DNA from: Chromatocurvus halotolerans
GTDB taxonomy: Bacteria > Pseudomonadota > Gammaproteobacteria > Pseudomonadales > Halieaceae
Length of the DNA stretch: 64,000 nt
Direction: 5' to 3'
Assembly: GCF_004340525.1 (NCBI RefSeq)
Contig: NZ_SLWX01000008.1
Location: forward strand, 62,001-126,000
Shown: one piece after another, positions 27,627 through 36,018 of the stretch
Layout of the letters: each line of letters begins with the position of its first letter
Position numbering within the stretch: the first letter of the stretch is position 1
Notes under the pieces: model-generated
What the model was told of the DNA's origin: nothing
Databases searched by the model: none
The model's input: the letters and a program-made list of their open reading frames with translations, nothing else
Program-made: the position numbers and the translations under genes

Positions 27627-28763
27627 TCAGGCAGCCGGCATCACCCGATTCCGCCCGGCGGCCTTGCTTTCGTACAGGCGCTTGTCGGCCTGTTCAAGCA
27701 CATCGGCGGCGAGCTGCTGGCCGTCCGATTCCGCAAGACCGATAGAGACCGTCACCACCCGCGACTCATCATCGCGATAGGCGTGCTCGATAGCCAGTGC
27801 CTCTACCTGTCGACGCAGCGCTTTCATCGCGACCCTGCCGCCAGCCATGTCCGTATCGCGCAGCAGCACCACGAACTCCTCGCCCCCGTAGCGGTAGACG
27901 CGGTCCGTGCGGCGCTTGAGGCCACGCTCCAGGCAGGCCGCTACCGCCTGCAGGGCGCGGTCGCCGGCCTGATGACCGTAGTGATCGTTGAAGGGCTTGA
28001 AGTGATCAAGATCCAGTAATGCCAGAACGAAGGGCAGGCGTTTGCGCTGCAGCTGCGCAAGATCGCGATCCAGTGCACCGCGGTTGAATACGGCGGTCAG
28101 GCTGTCGGTCTCACTGGACAGCGTGATAGCGCGATTGGCCTGTTGCAGCGCTGCATTGTCCCGCCGTGTGGTCTCGAGGGCGTCGAGTTCACGAAACTTG
28201 ATGCGGTAGTTCTGGATGGCAATGATCATGGCAAGTCCGGTCATGATGCCGACGTTGGTGTAGAGCGCGCCCATGCGGGTGGTTGTGGATTCGGGCATGA
28301 CCCAGTTCGCCCCCACCGCATACACGAGAAACGCGCCGCCGAAGAACAGCAGCGCCAGCCAGGGCCGCAGGAAAAACATCGCCGAGAAAATGAACACCTG
28401 CAGATAAAACAGATCGAAGGCATCACGGAAAGCGAGGTTCAGCGTGGCCGTGGCAATCAACAGCCCACCCACCACAACGATGAAGGCCCCGATGACGAGC
28501 CCCAGTCGCAGCTCATCCTGCCGCGAGCGCCAGGCGAGGGGGACGATCAGCAACACCGCCGCCAGTGTGGCAATCCGGTACCCCACGACCCAGTGAAACA
28601 GCGCCGGATCAATCGCCTCCACCCGGAACAGCGCGCCGAGCTCCTCAGGGCTCATCCCCAGATAGGCCCATTCGCGCCGCAGAAACAACAGCATCAGAAA
28701 CACGACAACACCGGCCAGTATCCACAGGCGCGCCAGGTTCTGCCGGTCTATTTCGGCACGCAC
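27627..28763 (-). CDS. Membrane diguanylate cyclase (GGDEF)
   Basis: The protein has 378 residues with about five to six membrane helices over the first 190, no recognisable periplasmic sensor, and a GGDEF domain from about 215. The active-site motif is GGEEF (DRVYRYGGEEFVVLLRDTDM). An RxxD inhibitory site (RRTD) stands five residues before it. The start of the domain, TDSLTAVFNRGALDRDLAQL, is standard. It should make c-di-GMP from two GTP and be product-inhibited. It lies convergent with the ParE gene. The upstream space to 29065 carries the 15-bp tandem repeats. Confidence 0.9.
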   Translation of the reverse strand: MRAEIDRQNLARLWILAGVVVFLMLLFLRREWAYLGMSPEELGALFRVEAIDPALFHWVVGYRIATLAAVLLIVPLAWRSRQDELRLGLVIGAFIVVVGGLLIATATLNLAFRDAFDLFYLQVFIFSAMFFLRPWLALLFFGGAFLVYAVGANWVMPESTTTRMGALYTNVGIMTGLAMIIAIQNYRIKFRELDALETTRRDNAALQQANRAITLSSETDSLTAVFNRGALDRDLAQLQRKRLPFVLALLDLDHFKPFNDHYGHQAGDRALQAVAACLERGLKRRTDRVYRYGGEEFVVLLRDTDMAGGRVAMKALRRQVEALAIEHAYRDDESRVVTVSIGLAESDGQQLAADVLEQADKRLYESKAAGRNRVMPAA

Positions 28764-28918
28764 CGCACGCTGCCTGTCCCCGTTGACGACAACCTGCTCC
28801 CACCCGTTATCCAGAAGTTTTCCCCCTTTCGCAAAGTGTCACCGGCCACGAACATGCGTCGACCGGTGTATCGACCGCATTGTAAACCCAGCTGTCGCCA
28901 AAGTGTGGTGGCTTACGG

Positions 28919-28993
28919 ACTGCTATCAGCCGGACTGCTATCAGCCGGGCTGCTATCAGCCGGGCTGCGCTCAGCCGGGCTGCGCTCAGCCGG
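28919..28993. repeat. Five tandem 15-bp repeats
   Basis: Five head-to-tail units occupy 28919-28933, 28934-28948, 28949-28963, 28964-28978 and 28979-28993. Units one and two are ACTGCTATCAGCCGG, unit three is GCTGCTATCAGCCGG, and units four and five are GCTGCGCTCAGCCGG. They lie in the 302-bp space (28764-29065) between the divergent diguanylate cyclase and M1 peptidase genes, 73 bp before the peptidase start. The unit length is a multiple of three, but no gene was supported across them. The rest of the space shows no further structure. Confidence 0.9.
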
Positions 28994-29065
28994 GCACATC
29001 CGGGGATTGAGCGGGCGTCTGTGACTGTATATCATTCCGGCGTTCCCGCTTTCCGGATATCTGCC

Positions 29066-31636
29066 ATGTCTTTTCGCTTTTCTTTCTTCCACGCTGCGCT
29101 GCGCAGCGTTGCCGCGCCTCTTACCGGCATTCTGTCGACGCTGGCATTGACCGGCACGGTGCTGTGGCCTGCGACCCTGGCCGAGGCAGCCACCGCCTCC
29201 GGCGCTGCGCCTGCCAGCCAGCGCATCGGCTCCGGCGCAGACGCCTTTGCGCAGCTGGGCCAGATGCTGCCCACGCCCAACACCTACCGCACGGCGTCGG
29301 GTGCACCGGGCCACGATTACTGGCAGCAGCAGGCCGACTACCAGATTGACGCCACCCTGGACGCGGAAGCGCGGCGCATTGACGCCCGTGCACGGATCAG
29401 CTACCGCAACAACTCGCCGGATACGCTGCGCTATCTGTGGCTGCAGCTCGACCAGAACCGCTTCAAGGCCGACTCCCTCGACCAGCGTTCGCGAACGGTC
29501 GCCGGGGATGTCGTCTCCTATCAGGATCTGCGGCAGCACCAGTCGATATCGACCGGCAACTATGGCTACAGTGACCTCAGCTTCCGGATCGCCGGTGAGG
29601 ATGTGCCCTACGTGGTGGTGGACACCCTGGTCCGGGTGGATCTGCCGACCGCGCTGAAATCCGGCGCGCAGGTGGTGATGGATGTCACCTGGTCCTTCAA
29701 TATTGTGGAGCGTGACACCGTGCGCAGCCGCGGTGGCTACGAGAACTTCGAAGACTCGGACACGCAGATCTTCTTCCTTGCCCAGTGGTTTCCGCGGCTC
29801 GCCGCCTACAGCGACTACGAGGGCTGGCACAACAAGGCCTTCCTGGGCTCCGGCGAATTCACCCTGGAGTTCGGCAATTACGGCGTCAACCTCACCGTGC
29901 CGGACAACCACATCGTGTCGTCGACCGGCGCCCTGAAAAACCCCCGCGAGGTGCTGACCGACGTGCAGCGCGAGCGCCTGGCCAGTGCCGGCAGCGAGCG
30001 ACCGGACTTTATCGTCACCCCGGAAGAGGCGCTGGAGAACGAAAAGACCGACGCCAAAGGCAGCAAGACCTGGCGCTTTGAAGCCGAGAACGTGCGCGAT
30101 TTCGCCTGGGCGAGCTCCAGCAAGTTTATCTGGGACGCCATGGTGCATGAGCAGCCCGGCGCGCGCCACGACCGGGTGCTGGCCATGTCCTTCTACCCCA
30201 ACGAGGCAGAGCCGGTGTGGTCGATGTATTCCACCCAGGCCGTTGTCCACACCATGGACGTCTACAGCCGTCTGTCGTTCGACTATCCCTACCCGACGGC
30301 ACAGTCGGTGAATACCTGGCAGTCCGGCGGCATGGAATACCCCATGATTACCTTCAACGGCTATCGCCCGGATCCACCGAAAGCCATCGACGACAATCCG
30401 GAGTCCCCCGAGGCCCGGGCAGAGGCACAGCGGGCCTACTCGCTGCAGGTCAAGTACGGGCTGATTGGCGTCGTCATCCATGAAATCGGACACATTTATT
30501 TCCCGATGGTGGTCAATTCCGATGAGCGGCAGTGGACCTGGATGGATGAGGGGCTGAATACCTTCCTGCAGTACGTCTCGCAGCTGGAGTGGGAGGAGGA
30601 CTACCCGGTGTTCCGGCGCATCTCCGACCCGCTGATCCGGGAAACCAACGTGCTCGACATGATTCCCGAATACATGACCTCGTCCAACCAGGTGCCGGTC
30701 ATGACGCAGTCGGACTCCGTGCTGAACCTGGGACCGAATGCGTACACCAAGCCCGCGGCGGCGCTCACGATCCTGCGGGAAACCGTCATGGGGCGTGAGC
30801 TGTTCGACTTTGCGTTTCGTGAATACGCCGAGCGCTGGAAGTTCAAGCGACCGACACCGGCGGACTTCTTCCGCACCATGGAAGATGCTTCCGGCGTGGA
30901 CCTCGACTGGTTCTGGCGCGCCTGGTTCTTCACCACCGATCATGTGGATATCGCTATCAGTGACGTGCGCGCCTATCGGCTCAAGCACGACGACCCCGAT
31001 GTCGATTTTCCGCTGGATCGCGAGGAGCGTGCGCGGGACTACCCGGCGCCGATCAGCGTCGAGCGCAACCGCGAGGCGGGCATCGTGCCCCGTGCATCAC
31101 GCTTTGAGGAGCTGCAGGATCTGTACAGTGACAACGACGTCTACACCGTCACCAACAAGGACCGCAATGAAGCGGCAGACAAGTTTGACAAGCTCGAGGC
31201 CTGGGAGCAGCGGGTGTTCAGGCAGGCCATCGAGGATGAGTCTCTCTTCTACTTCATTGACTTCGACAACCTCGGCGGGATTCCCACGCCGCTGCTGCTG
31301 ACCATTTATTACGAAGATGGCAGCGAGCGTGCGCTGGAGCTGCCGGTGGAGATCTGGCGCAAGGATGCGGTATCCGTGACCCATCGCCTGATCGAGACCC
31401 GGCCCATCGCCGCTATCGCCCTGGATGAGCGCCATCAGACGGCGGACGCGGATTACGCCAACAACCGCTTCCCGCAGCAGATCCGGCAATCGCGTCTGTC
31501 TGTGTTCAAGAAGGAGACGGCGAAGCGCAACCTGATGGCCGACATGCTGCACGAGCTGCGTGAGAGCGGCAAAGCGGATGGCAGCGATGATCGCAAGGCA
31601 CCGCTGGAGCCCGCCCGCGATATGCGTGATGAGTAG
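29066..31636 (+). CDS. Secreted M1-family zinc aminopeptidase
   Basis: The protein has 856 residues from the ATG at 29066, which starts the signal peptide (MSFRFSFFHAALRSVAAPLT). The frame upstream of it to 29021 has no support. The zinc site follows HExxH-x18-E exactly: His472-Glu473, His476 and Glu495 (VVIHEIGHIYFP, WTWMDEGLNTFLQ). An N-terminal beta domain (DARARISYRNNSPDTLRYLW) precedes the catalytic part, and a C-terminal domain rich in charged residues ends in a lysine/arginine-rich tail. It should cleave N-terminal residues from peptides in the periplasm. The gene for a DUF6702 protein overlaps its stop by 8 bp, so the two form an operon. Confidence 0.9.
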   Translation: MSFRFSFFHAALRSVAAPLTGILSTLALTGTVLWPATLAEAATASGAAPASQRIGSGADAFAQLGQMLPTPNTYRTASGAPGHDYWQQQADYQIDATLDAEARRIDARARISYRNNSPDTLRYLWLQLDQNRFKADSLDQRSRTVAGDVVSYQDLRQHQSISTGNYGYSDLSFRIAGEDVPYVVVDTLVRVDLPTALKSGAQVVMDVTWSFNIVERDTVRSRGGYENFEDSDTQIFFLAQWFPRLAAYSDYEGWHNKAFLGSGEFTLEFGNYGVNLTVPDNHIVSSTGALKNPREVLTDVQRERLASAGSERPDFIVTPEEALENEKTDAKGSKTWRFEAENVRDFAWASSSKFIWDAMVHEQPGARHDRVLAMSFYPNEAEPVWSMYSTQAVVHTMDVYSRLSFDYPYPTAQSVNTWQSGGMEYPMITFNGYRPDPPKAIDDNPESPEARAEAQRAYSLQVKYGLIGVVIHEIGHIYFPMVVNSDERQWTWMDEGLNTFLQYVSQLEWEEDYPVFRRISDPLIRETNVLDMIPEYMTSSNQVPVMTQSDSVLNLGPNAYTKPAAALTILRETVMGRELFDFAFREYAERWKFKRPTPADFFRTMEDASGVDLDWFWRAWFFTTDHVDIAISDVRAYRLKHDDPDVDFPLDREERARDYPAPISVERNREAGIVPRASRFEELQDLYSDNDVYTVTNKDRNEAADKFDKLEAWEQRVFRQAIEDESLFYFIDFDNLGGIPTPLLLTIYYEDGSERALELPVEIWRKDAVSVTHRLIETRPIAAIALDERHQTADADYANNRFPQQIRQSRLSVFKKETAKRNLMADMLHELRESGKADGSDDRKAPLEPARDMRDE

Positions 31637-32135
31637 AGGTGCTGTGTCAGCGTCCGTTGCGCCGCGAGCCGCAGCGCACGGCCGCCTGCCGGGCCTGTCC
31701 CGCTGGCTGCTCGGGCTGGTGCTGCTGGTCAGCGCAGCCCACGGCACGGCCCATCGCGGCCACGCCGTGTGGACCGATATTCACTGGGTGGAAGACCGTT
31801 TCGAGATTACCCATCGCCTGCACGTGCCCGACGCGATCACGGTGAACCGCTTCATGGACGGCTCACTGCCCATTGAGGACCTGCGCAGTCTGGCGCTGGT
31901 CGCGCTGTACGTGGAAGAGCGATTCTCGCTGACCGCTGCCGATGAGCCTGCGGCCTTCGAGACCCTTGGGGCGGAAATTATCGACGGCTTCGTTTACGTG
32001 TATCAGGAGTGGTCAACGTCGCTGCCCGCGGCGTTTCCCGATATCGACAACCGGGTCCTGCTGGATGTGGAACCCGGGTCGCAGGCGTTTATCCGCATTA
32101 TGGGTCCCGGGCTGGACGAGGAGCGCGTTCGCTGA
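31629..32135 (+). CDS. DUF6702-family secreted protein
   Basis: The protein has 168 residues with a long N-terminal region and a hydrophobic signal segment (LSRWLLGLVLLVSAAHGTAH). The mature part begins HRGHAVWTDIHWVEDRFEIT, like the DUF6702 family, whose genes are typically found after M1 peptidases. The ATG at 31629 overlaps the peptidase stop (31634-31636). The longer frame from 31560 lies inside the peptidase gene. It is probably a periplasmic partner of the peptidase. The molecular role is not known. Confidence 0.75.
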   Translation: MSRGAVSASVAPRAAAHGRLPGLSRWLLGLVLLVSAAHGTAHRGHAVWTDIHWVEDRFEITHRLHVPDAITVNRFMDGSLPIEDLRSLALVALYVEERFSLTAADEPAAFETLGAEIIDGFVYVYQEWSTSLPAAFPDIDNRVLLDVEPGSQAFIRIMGPGLDEERVR

Positions 32136-32154
32136 GGCTACGCTATCTGTTTGT

Positions 32155-33324
32155 TCACAACTCCAGGGCTGTGAATGCATCAAAGGTTTCTGGTGTCACA
32201 AACACAGCCTCGTTGGCATGCGGGAAATGCTGGAAAAACTCTTCCAGGGCTTCCTCGTGGCGAGGCTTCGGTTCACCGTACGTGACCTGAATGGGCGTCA
32301 CACCACGTGGTGTGTTGACGACAAAATCCACTTCTCTCCTGCCTTTCCAGTAACTGATATCGGCGCTGCTTCGGCGCAGAACAAGATAGACGAGGTTTTC
32401 GAAGTCCTTGCCGGAATCCCGGCCAGATCGCGTGCTGACTGCTCGGCGCAGCCCGGTATCAATCGCATAATATTTGCGGTTATGCCGTACTCGTTTTGCT
32501 TCGGAATAGGCGAAGTAGCGACAGCTGAAAATCAGGTAGGCATCCTCGCAGGCCTGAAGATAAAGGCTGACAGTTTCCGGGCTCAACTGTATTGCACCGG
32601 CGATACGCCGCAGGCTCAGTTCCGACCCGACAGATTCCAGCACCATTCTTGCCATGGCCTGCAACAGTCGACTGGACTTGGCGGAGATCCGCTCACGAAT
32701 ATCTTTCTCGACAATATCCAGAAAGTATTGCTGCAACAGTTTCTCCGGCTGCGGGAAGTCCAGTACCGCCGGGAAGCCACCCCGCCGAATGAACTGCTCG
32801 AGATCTCCGGGTCGCTCACGCTGCTGGAACTCTGCGAAATCAAAGGGGAACAACTCATGGCGCAAGTGTCGTCCGGTCAGTGAGCTGGCGAGTTCGCCAC
32901 CCAGTAACTGGCTGTTGGAGCCCGTGACCACGAAGCAGTGGCCACTGTTCATGGCAAGACGGGTATTCAACCACGGCTGCCAGTTCGCCACATTCTGGAT
33001 CTCGTCGAGAAAAAACGTCAACCTGTCCTGGCTGGACGCCGTCGAAACTGCGTAGATGTCATCAAGCAATGCCGCATCGAGTTCACCCAGCAGTCGCGGA
33101 TCTTCGAAATTGATAAAAATCGCCTGACTGTCGGCGATGCCATTGGCGAGCATTAATTGCCGCAACAGGGTGGATTTTCCGCAGCGGCGCACCCCCTGAA
33201 TTACGGTGACCACGTCGGGTGTCAGAACACACTCCCCAACCAGATTCCGCGAAACGGTGTTAGAGGGCTGGGCGGACCAGCCAGACCAGTCCCTGAGAAT
33301 CTGCTGCAGATCCGCCGTTTCCAT
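32155..33324 (-). CDS. AAA ATPase with DUF4143 domain
   Basis: The protein has 389 residues. Walker A is GVRRCGKSTLLRQL near residue 44, and Walker B is LTFFLDEIQNVANWQ. The sensor region reads FVVTGSNSQLLGGELASSLT, and a C-terminal DUF4143 nuclease-like or DNA-binding domain ends near TPRGVTPIQVTYGEP. The family (AAA_14 plus DUF4143) is widespread and poorly understood, and is often strain-variable. The gene stands alone behind a promoter with several related palindromes (33347-33423), which suggests auto-regulation. The function is unknown. A toxin-like or mobile-element role has been suggested for relatives, but nothing here decides it. Confidence 0.85.
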   Translation of the reverse strand: METADLQQILRDWSGWSAQPSNTVSRNLVGECVLTPDVVTVIQGVRRCGKSTLLRQLMLANGIADSQAIFINFEDPRLLGELDAALLDDIYAVSTASSQDRLTFFLDEIQNVANWQPWLNTRLAMNSGHCFVVTGSNSQLLGGELASSLTGRHLRHELFPFDFAEFQQRERPGDLEQFIRRGGFPAVLDFPQPEKLLQQYFLDIVEKDIRERISAKSSRLLQAMARMVLESVGSELSLRRIAGAIQLSPETVSLYLQACEDAYLIFSCRYFAYSEAKRVRHNRKYYAIDTGLRRAVSTRSGRDSGKDFENLVYLVLRRSSADISYWKGRREVDFVVNTPRGVTPIQVTYGEPKPRHEEALEEFFQHFPHANEAVFVTPETFDAFTALEL

Positions 33325-33346
33325 TGCGCACGCTTCCGTTGCCAGT

Positions 33347-33423
33347 TATGTCCAGTGTAGAAGACGATACGGATTTCGTCCAGTGCACTGGACATATCTT
33401 TGTTTATCCAGCCAGATGGACAA
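33347..33423. promoter_or_regulatory. Palindrome cluster upstream of the AAA/DUF4143 gene
   Basis: A perfect 16-bp palindrome GTCCAGTGCACTGGAC lies at 33378-33393. A wider inverted pair shares its half-site: TATGTCCAGTG at 33347-33357 and CACTGGACATA at 33386-33396. A third, imperfect one spans 33403-33423 (TTTATCCA and TGGACAAA arms). All lie in the 123-bp space between the start of the ATPase gene and the end of the upstream acylase. They look like multiple operator half-sites for one regulator. Confidence 0.55.
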
Positions 33424-33447
33424 ATAACGAAGAGGCGCTGCAGTCTG

Positions 33448-35874
33448 TCAGGGCTCCAGCGTCAGCGTCTCAAACAGCACCGTCTCGATCTTTTTCCGGC
33501 TGTAGAACGCCGGAAACACCTTGTCGTTTGCCCACAGCTCGAACAGGTTGTCGTACAGCGGGTGGTCCGGGTCACCCACCTGCCCGGGGGTGTTCATGCC
33601 CAGCGTGTTGTCCCAGTCGCGGGTATCCACGAAGATCCGGAATGACGCCCCCGAGGTCTGATTGTCCCCGCTGCCGGTATTGCCCACGGTGAATCCATTG
33701 CCGCCGCGGGGAACCGGGCCCACATTGAGTCGCTCGCGGGTTGCCGCGTTCACCGCGCTGGCGAGGGGGTGCTGTATCAGGGCATGCTTGTAATCCGCCT
33801 GGCCGTAGACCCAGTTCGATGAGTCTTCGCCTAGCCTGTCACGCAAATCCGCAACCCCCTGTGCCAGCGCTTCCTGCAGGAAGGCGTCGCGGCCGGCCAC
33901 GGGGTCGTCTCCGAAGTCGCCATCCGGTGCCAGCAGAAAATCGATCATCCGCTTCATGCCGATGGTCAGGAGGTCGCGGCCGGGCTCGGGAATCTTCAGC
34001 GCTTCGATGTTTTCCAGCAGGCGTCTCTCGAAGGCGACATAGATGCCGGCCGCCACGGAGTCCTTGTCCAGCACGGAATCCCAGGCCAGCAGCCGCTGGC
34101 GTGCCTGCTCCACCGTGGTATCGTCAGACGGCTGGCCCTTGAGCATGGGTACGAGGGTGCGTGCCGGAATAGACAGGGTGTCATGCTGCAGCTGGATCAT
34201 GTCCATCATGTTGAACTTGCGCCCCGACCCCAGCACCTCGCTGGCCCGTGCCCAGCGGTAGGGGTCGGCCCAGGTGTAACCGATGGCGTCCAGATAGGGG
34301 TAGTCCTGGCGGGTGTAGTTGCTGTTGGAAGTCTCGATGTAGCCGCGCTCAGGATTGACCTCGTGTGGCTTGGCCTTGATGGGCAGATAGCCGTCCCACT
34401 CGTAGCGTCCATCTCCCGGCACCGGCACCATGCCGGAGAAGTTGCGGCGCAGGGGAGCAATCCCCACTGCCTGCAGACCGATCGTGCCGTCGCGGTCGGC
34501 CCAGACCATGTTCTCCCCGGGGATGTTGCTGTAGTGGCTGGCCTCGCGGAAGGCTTCCCAGCTGGTCGCCTGGTTCATCCGCAGTGATGCCAGGTAGGGG
34601 GCCCCACCGGATTCCATCCATGCCGGACGCACGGCATAGGCCAGGTGCCTGTCCCGGTCCTCGAAGGTCACGGGGCCGTGGCGGGTGTACAGAAGCTCCA
34701 CGGTAACCGGGTCGTCGCCTTTCACGGGGATGACCTCCTCGATCACCTGCATGTTTTCCCAGCGCCCCTGGTATCGGTACTGTCTGGGATTCTGCGGGTG
34801 GGTCTCGTAGACCATCAGGTCCTCACCGTCGGTGCGGAACACGGTCAGCCCCCAGGCGCCGTAGCCATTGTGGCCGATGGAGATGCCCGGAATTTCCGGT
34901 TCGCCGCCACCGATCACGTTCCAGCCGGGGCCCACCAGGTGGGCCCAGTAGCGCAGCGAGGGCACCGCCTGGGCGCGGTGCGGATCGTTGACCATCATCG
35001 GCGAGCCGTCCTGGGTGAGGTCGCCGCTGACCACCCAGTTGTTGCTGCCGATGTCTTCAATGGCCCGCTTGTGCAGCTCCCGGTCCTCCTTATCGAGCAC
35101 CGCCGCCAGCCGGGCAAAGCTGTCCTCGTCGTTACGGTAGGCGGCGACAACGTCCTGCGGCTCGAAGCGCAGGCGGTCCCGATACGCGTTGTAGAGATGG
35201 AGAATGTCGTTTTCCAGCAGGGACTCGCAATCGATGAGCGGGTCGAGCGCCAGGTCGGGCTCGTGGGGATGAAAATAGGACAGCTCATGCACCACGTCCT
35301 CGCCCAGCAGACAGACCGCGCGTCCGGTGTCCAGTTCGCTGCCTATGTTGCCCAGCAGGCCCTGATGGCGCGAGATCACCACTTCCGGGGTCCAGTGCTG
35401 CGGCTGTATGTCGAGAATGCGGAAGGGCAGCGGCAGTGACTCGGGAGTGGCCAGCGCCGCGTCGATATAGGCATTCACGCCGTCGACAAAGGCGTTGATG
35501 ATGGCGATGCCCCGGGGATGGTAATGGCTCAGTTCCCGATCGAGGTCGCCGCGGAATTGGAACAGGCGGGTGCCGTGGTCGCGGTCGACCATGCGCGGGC
35601 CGAGCATTTCCGCGGTGGTGCCGGTTGCCTGGGCGCGCCAGATCTCGAACTGGAACAGCCGGTCGCGGGCGGCGCTGTAGCCCTGGGCGAAGAACAGGTC
35701 GTGCTCGGTCTCGGCATAAATATGGGAGATTCCCCATTTGTCCTTGAGAATCTCCACCGGCTGTTCCAGTCCCGGCACCTTCAGGGTCTGGTCAGTCTGG
35801 GAAAATCCCGGCGCGCTTAGCAGGGCTGCGCTGAGGATGATGAGGATCAACCAGGGACGGGGAGATAAGGTCAT
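33448..35874 (-). CDS. Penicillin-acylase-family Ntn hydrolase, periplasmic type
   Basis: The protein has 808 residues and a signal peptide (WLILIILSAALLSAPGFSQT). The alpha part has ILKDKWGISHIYAETEHDLF, then FAQGYSAARDRLFQFEIWRA. The self-cleavage and catalytic Ser277 is in the classical IGSNNWVVSGDLTQDGSPMM. The beta part has GISIGHNGYGAWGLTVFRTD and the late PRGGNGFTVGNTGSGDNQTS. It belongs to the acylase family that processes N-acyl compounds. The substrate is not known. The downstream ATPase gene on the same strand has its own palindromic promoter, so I do not treat the two as an operon. Confidence 0.9.
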   Translation of the reverse strand: MTLSPRPWLILIILSAALLSAPGFSQTDQTLKVPGLEQPVEILKDKWGISHIYAETEHDLFFAQGYSAARDRLFQFEIWRAQATGTTAEMLGPRMVDRDHGTRLFQFRGDLDRELSHYHPRGIAIINAFVDGVNAYIDAALATPESLPLPFRILDIQPQHWTPEVVISRHQGLLGNIGSELDTGRAVCLLGEDVVHELSYFHPHEPDLALDPLIDCESLLENDILHLYNAYRDRLRFEPQDVVAAYRNDEDSFARLAAVLDKEDRELHKRAIEDIGSNNWVVSGDLTQDGSPMMVNDPHRAQAVPSLRYWAHLVGPGWNVIGGGEPEIPGISIGHNGYGAWGLTVFRTDGEDLMVYETHPQNPRQYRYQGRWENMQVIEEVIPVKGDDPVTVELLYTRHGPVTFEDRDRHLAYAVRPAWMESGGAPYLASLRMNQATSWEAFREASHYSNIPGENMVWADRDGTIGLQAVGIAPLRRNFSGMVPVPGDGRYEWDGYLPIKAKPHEVNPERGYIETSNSNYTRQDYPYLDAIGYTWADPYRWARASEVLGSGRKFNMMDMIQLQHDTLSIPARTLVPMLKGQPSDDTTVEQARQRLLAWDSVLDKDSVAAGIYVAFERRLLENIEALKIPEPGRDLLTIGMKRMIDFLLAPDGDFGDDPVAGRDAFLQEALAQGVADLRDRLGEDSSNWVYGQADYKHALIQHPLASAVNAATRERLNVGPVPRGGNGFTVGNTGSGDNQTSGASFRIFVDTRDWDNTLGMNTPGQVGDPDHPLYDNLFELWANDKVFPAFYSRKKIETVLFETLTLEP

Positions 35875-36018
35875 GGCGGTCTGCCTCGCTGGTTGCCACT
35901 TGACGGATCGTCAGAGGGCTGATTATTGTCAGGGCGCAGTCGTTCTGCCTGCTGCAGCATAGAAACCGTGGGGGCAATTGTCCAACACGCTATCCGGAAA
36001 ACCTGGCCCGAGGCTCGT

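Noticed and set aside
28919-28993. CRISPR-like array
   Set aside because: The 15-bp units are directly abutting with no spacers, and no cas genes are present.
28913-30988. Long minus-strand frame of 691 codons opposite the M1 peptidase
   Set aside because: It is antisense to a gene with a complete HExxH-x18-E site, has no domain and its composition (His/Gly/Val-rich) is typical of the reverse of GC-rich coding DNA. The frame also runs through the tandem repeats.
32299-32314. 16-bp palindrome CACACCACGTGGTGTG
   Set aside because: It is inside the AAA/DUF4143 coding sequence (codons for TPRGV) and does not share the half-site of the promoter palindromes.
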